From Cornus controversa (Eukaryota > Streptophyta > Magnoliopsida > Cornales > Cornaceae): DNA of 64,000 nucleotides. The notes beneath the pieces are model-generated. The model made no database searches and was not told where the DNA came from. It saw only the letters and a list, made by a program, of their open reading frames with translations. Numbering within the stretch: position 1 is the first letter of the stretch; the number at the start of each line of letters is the position of its first letter. The DNA lies in assembly GCA_026545225.1 (NCBI GenBank), contig CM048852.1:58535146-58599145 (forward strand), in the 5' to 3' direction. This document shows, one piece after another, positions 61,532 through 64,000 of this stretch. The translations under genes and the position numbers were made by a program.

Positions 61532-63874
61532 TTTACAATAGCAGCTCTCTTACCTAAAGAAAATGAATGAGGAAAGGAGGAAGCAGTCGCAAACAATTAG
61601 GAGACATCTAAGTGTTCCTCTATTGGGACCTGGTATGACAACAACAAACGGGGTCGAGGTAAGGACTGCAGAGAGAAAGAAAACACGCTCAGGGTCAAGG
61701 TGGATAAAGAAGGGGTCTCCCACCTTGCACGACCCCTTTATATATTAGATTTATAAAAATACCTTTCATTTTTAATTTAATTACTAAAATTACCAACTAT
61801 ATATATGTAATCTTAAATTCCTAATTACATTGTTTTAATAATTATCCATCAAGTCGGACAAAAAAAAATTATCTTGAACAAAAAATCCAGGAAGGGACGG
61901 AGCTTATTTTAGATTGGGGCAGGGGGACCTGCCCCATTGCCATTCCTATCCCCAAATATAGTCCACATAGTCTTTCCTTTATTCTAACTAAAAATGCAAT
62001 TTATATCCAATCCCCAGGGATATGATAATGCACACAAGAAATGAATCCATTCTTTTTATTTTTCTGTGATAGATAAACTCAAGGAATTGCAGTATATTGT
62101 ATCTAACCAAGCACTTAGAACTTAAAATATACAGACTAGTGGAAAGAAAATTGCGCAATGAGAAAGCAGAAGCATTTAGCAGAACATGACAAAGATAATT
62201 TCCAAGTTTGTAAAGTAGAAAATTCATTAGATATAATATTAAAATTTGAATCTGAAGATATCCTCCCATTATAGGGCAACTTTTTCTTACCTGCAGCCGC
62301 GAGAGCCCCTTCTCATTTCCATGAGCAATTGGGCGTTGTACCAAGCTATTCCAATAGCTTTTAATTGAGAATGGCTCAAACCTCAAAAATGTCATAAGAG
62401 AGAACAAATCCAATGACCCATTTTGTATGGGTGTTCCTGTAACAACCCACCTCCGCTTAGCATTGAGGTTACTTACAGCTCGGCTTTGTTGAGCATTGAC
62501 ATTCTTAATTACATGTGCCTCATCCAAAATGACTCGCCACCACTCTATCTTCTTCAACGGTGATTCTAACCCACCATCTTCACTTGAAAGAGTACTATAA
62601 GTCGTCAAAACTATATCATACTTCTGAAGCTCGTTGGCATCTTTAGTCCGTTCTCCATAATACATATACACCTTCAACTTTCCGGGCTTAGTGTGCTCCA
62701 CTAATTGTGTTATCCACGTTGAAAATACAGAAGGGGGGCAAACAATCAACGTTGTTTTAGGACCTAAAGAACTAGAAGAACTATCAAATCCACCCACTAA
62801 TTTTCCTTTCAGCATTTCATCTGAATGGGCGTTCTCTGTTTTCTGTTTCTTCCGTGAATTAGTAACCTTTTTGCTGACTCTCCCCCTCTTTGACTTCTTA
62901 CCACCTGAAACAACCAATCTCTCATTCTCTTCATCTATTTCTTCTCCTTTTTCCATATTTAGACTATTAGTATCACTTGTACAAGTAGCAACGCCACATT
63001 TATCAAAAGCAATCAAGGAAAGCAATGTGAGAGTTTTACCCAATCCCATATCATCAGCGAATATTCCACCACGTAAGGGCTCAGGCCGGTCATTGGTCTG
63101 ATAATTCGTTAACACATTGACATAAGCCCCATCTTTCTCTTCCCAAAAAGGCGGCAATTCATGAGAATTCTCCCTATGAAACAACCATCCCAAGCCTTCC
63201 TTTTGGTGCAAGAAAAGTTCCGATTTGATAATATCTTTAGGCGGCACCAATGCTTCCATAGCCCCCTTTTTATTCACATTTTCATCGACCAGTTTGAATA
63301 TCTCATCCAAACTCTTTCCGTCCTTAGTGTTCGTCTTCTCCTTGACAACAACAGACTCCGACAGCGTAAACGACGCATTGTTTTCGGAAATCAAATGCAA
63401 CCCACCTCGCAAAATCGTCGACTTCACTCTCGAAAAGGCCTCAATCCGCGCAAAAATGTGAACCTGACAAGGGACCTTAAACCGATTCCCCCTGCGGGGC
63501 GTGTTCGGGACAATGCCTTCGACGGCGATCAAATTCGCATCGATCAACGGTGCCAGAACCCTCGCCGCCGCCCGCTCGACGTGACCCACTTGAACCGTCC
63601 TCGTATTGAGCACCTTGATTGCGTTTTGATCGAATGGGTTCAAAGGTTCGCGAACCAAACCCACCATTTCTCGTCCACTGATCGTGCCGGAATAATACTG
63701 TAATCCAACAACGTTGACGATAACGAATCCAACCATGTAGGTCTCGGAGGATTGAGAGGGAGTAGCGGACAATTCCTGAGTTTCCTCGTCTCCAGCGTCA
63801 TCGTATCCGAAAGGGGAGAATGGCCACCGATCAAGACTCATGAAGAGACTCACTGGGTCTTCTTCTGCATTCAT
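54760..63874 (-). CDS. RAD5/HLTF-type SNF2 ATPase with HIRAN and RING domains (SMARCA3-like 1)
   Basis: Three exons on the minus strand: 62291-63874, 59788-60079, 54760-55562; 2679 bp, 892 residues, in phase. Domains in order: HIRAN (about 45-145, VGLQYYSGTISGREMVGLVR), which in HLTF binds 3' DNA ends; SNF2 ATPase with Walker A DDMGLGKT (274-281), an inserted basic Ser/Lys-rich segment (about 325-370) and DEAH (451-454, VILDEAH); VTGTPIQNGSLDLFSL; a C3HC4 RING finger (about 649-690, CPICISPP...CCPLCR) between the ATPase lobes; and helicase C with [20 protein letters not shown]. This order is that of RAD5/HLTF translocases and ubiquitin ligases in DNA-damage tolerance and chromatin. Arabidopsis At5g05130 is the recalled homologue. 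The start ATG at 63874 gives MNAEEDP; no ATG lies upstream in frame. Confidence 0.92.
55563..59787 (-). other. second intron of the SNF2 gene, 4.2 kb
   Basis: It holds a MITE (57623-58047) and an imperfect direct repeat with 163-bp offset (TTAACTTCAGCCACCAAG at 56561 and 56724). The 55900-57560 part may be an unrecognised element. No coding signal. Confidence 0.6.
57623..58047. mobile_element. MITE with GCCTGTTTGG-type inverted repeats
   Basis: Left AGTGCCTGTTTGGGGGAGCT and right (inverted) AGGCCCTGTTTGGAGGAGCT are a clear terminal inverted repeat; both continue to CTTCCTG. It is about 425 bp, non-coding. The TIR type is seen in Tourist/PIF and in hAT MITEs; I could not find a convincing target duplication, so the superfamily stays open. 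Confidence 0.72.
60080..62290 (-). other. first intron of the SNF2 gene, 2.2 kb
   Basis: The donor is CTGCAG|GTAAGA and the acceptor is GTTTCAG. It contains TA/GA microsatellites (about 60165-60206), a GA-rich run (about 61003-61032) and a compound CT-CA microsatellite (about 61471-61533). No element ends were paired. Confidence 0.6.
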
Positions 63875-64000
63875 TTCTAGGGTTTTGATCAAAAAAAGAA
63901 TTGGGGTTTCTCTGTTTCTCACTCTGCCGTTTTGTTTAATTTTGAAAAGGAAAAGACCGGTCTAGAGAGAGAAAGTAGTGTGAGAAAGCGTTGGAGAGAG
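63875..64000 (-). promoter_or_regulatory. 5' UTR and upstream edge of the SNF2 gene
   Basis: Just upstream of the ATG is an AACCCTAGAA leader-like motif common in plant 5' UTRs, then GA-rich sequence. The promoter continues outside the window. Confidence 0.35.

Noticed and set aside
62691-63703. Long plus-strand frames opposite the SNF2 gene
   Set aside because: They are antisense shadows of a 1584-bp coding exon with unmistakable HIRAN and ATPase motifs.
1-64000. CRISPR arrays, bacterial operons, or a dedicated defence or biosynthetic cluster
   Set aside because: The sequence is plant nuclear DNA. Repeats are microsatellites, minisatellites and transposons, and the host genes are unrelated single genes.

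Overview
The window is nuclear DNA from a flowering plant, almost certainly a eudicot. It is AT-rich and rich in microsatellites, has GT-AG introns of 0.1 to 4 kb, and carries plant-only families (tau glutathione transferase, a GARP MYB, a PsbP-domain lumen protein). I could not fix the species. Exon coordinates were read by eye from splice sites and frame. The full exon sums of the spliced genes are multiples of three, which supports them.

Layout. 1-1889 (+) is the 3' end of a PsbP-domain protein gene. 1890-11500 is repeat-rich: a 5'-truncated RTE-type LINE (-), a solo LTR with a 5-bp target duplication, a 2.6-kb Mutator-like element that captured pieces of other genes (Pack-MULE), and a GGTGG minisatellite. 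11907-12806 (+) is an intronless MYBC1-like GARP transcription factor. 16692-23020 (-) is an R3H/SUZ RNA-binding protein gene whose last intron holds an RTE LINE. 23851-24629 (+) is a tau-class GST. 25126-27786 (-) is a nine-exon B1-type cyclin with MSA motifs upstream. 28273-44800 is a transposon graveyard: a 7-kb Mutator-like element with a perfect 9-bp target duplication, hosting a PIF/Harbinger element and a probable solo LTR, then three short Mutator-like MITEs, a SINE, a tandem duplication ending in a hAT-like MITE, and a second PIF/Harbinger remnant. 44847-48309 (-) is a MED26/TFIIS-N gene. 48310-54759 is mostly featureless apart from one probable hAT-like element. 54760-63874 (-) is a RAD5/HLTF-type SNF2 ATPase with HIRAN and RING domains.

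Functional relations. The host genes form no pathway, as expected for plants, but two neighbour pairs look like conserved microsynteny with Arabidopsis (recalled, not searched): MYBC1 next to an R3H gene, and the SNF2/HIRAN/RING gene next to a MED26-like gene. I found no clear new biological system. The strongest unusual items are the Pack-MULE, the nested 7-kb Mutator-like element, the tandem duplication that cut a hAT MITE, a likely 9-nt microexon, and a microsatellite sitting on a cyclin splice donor.
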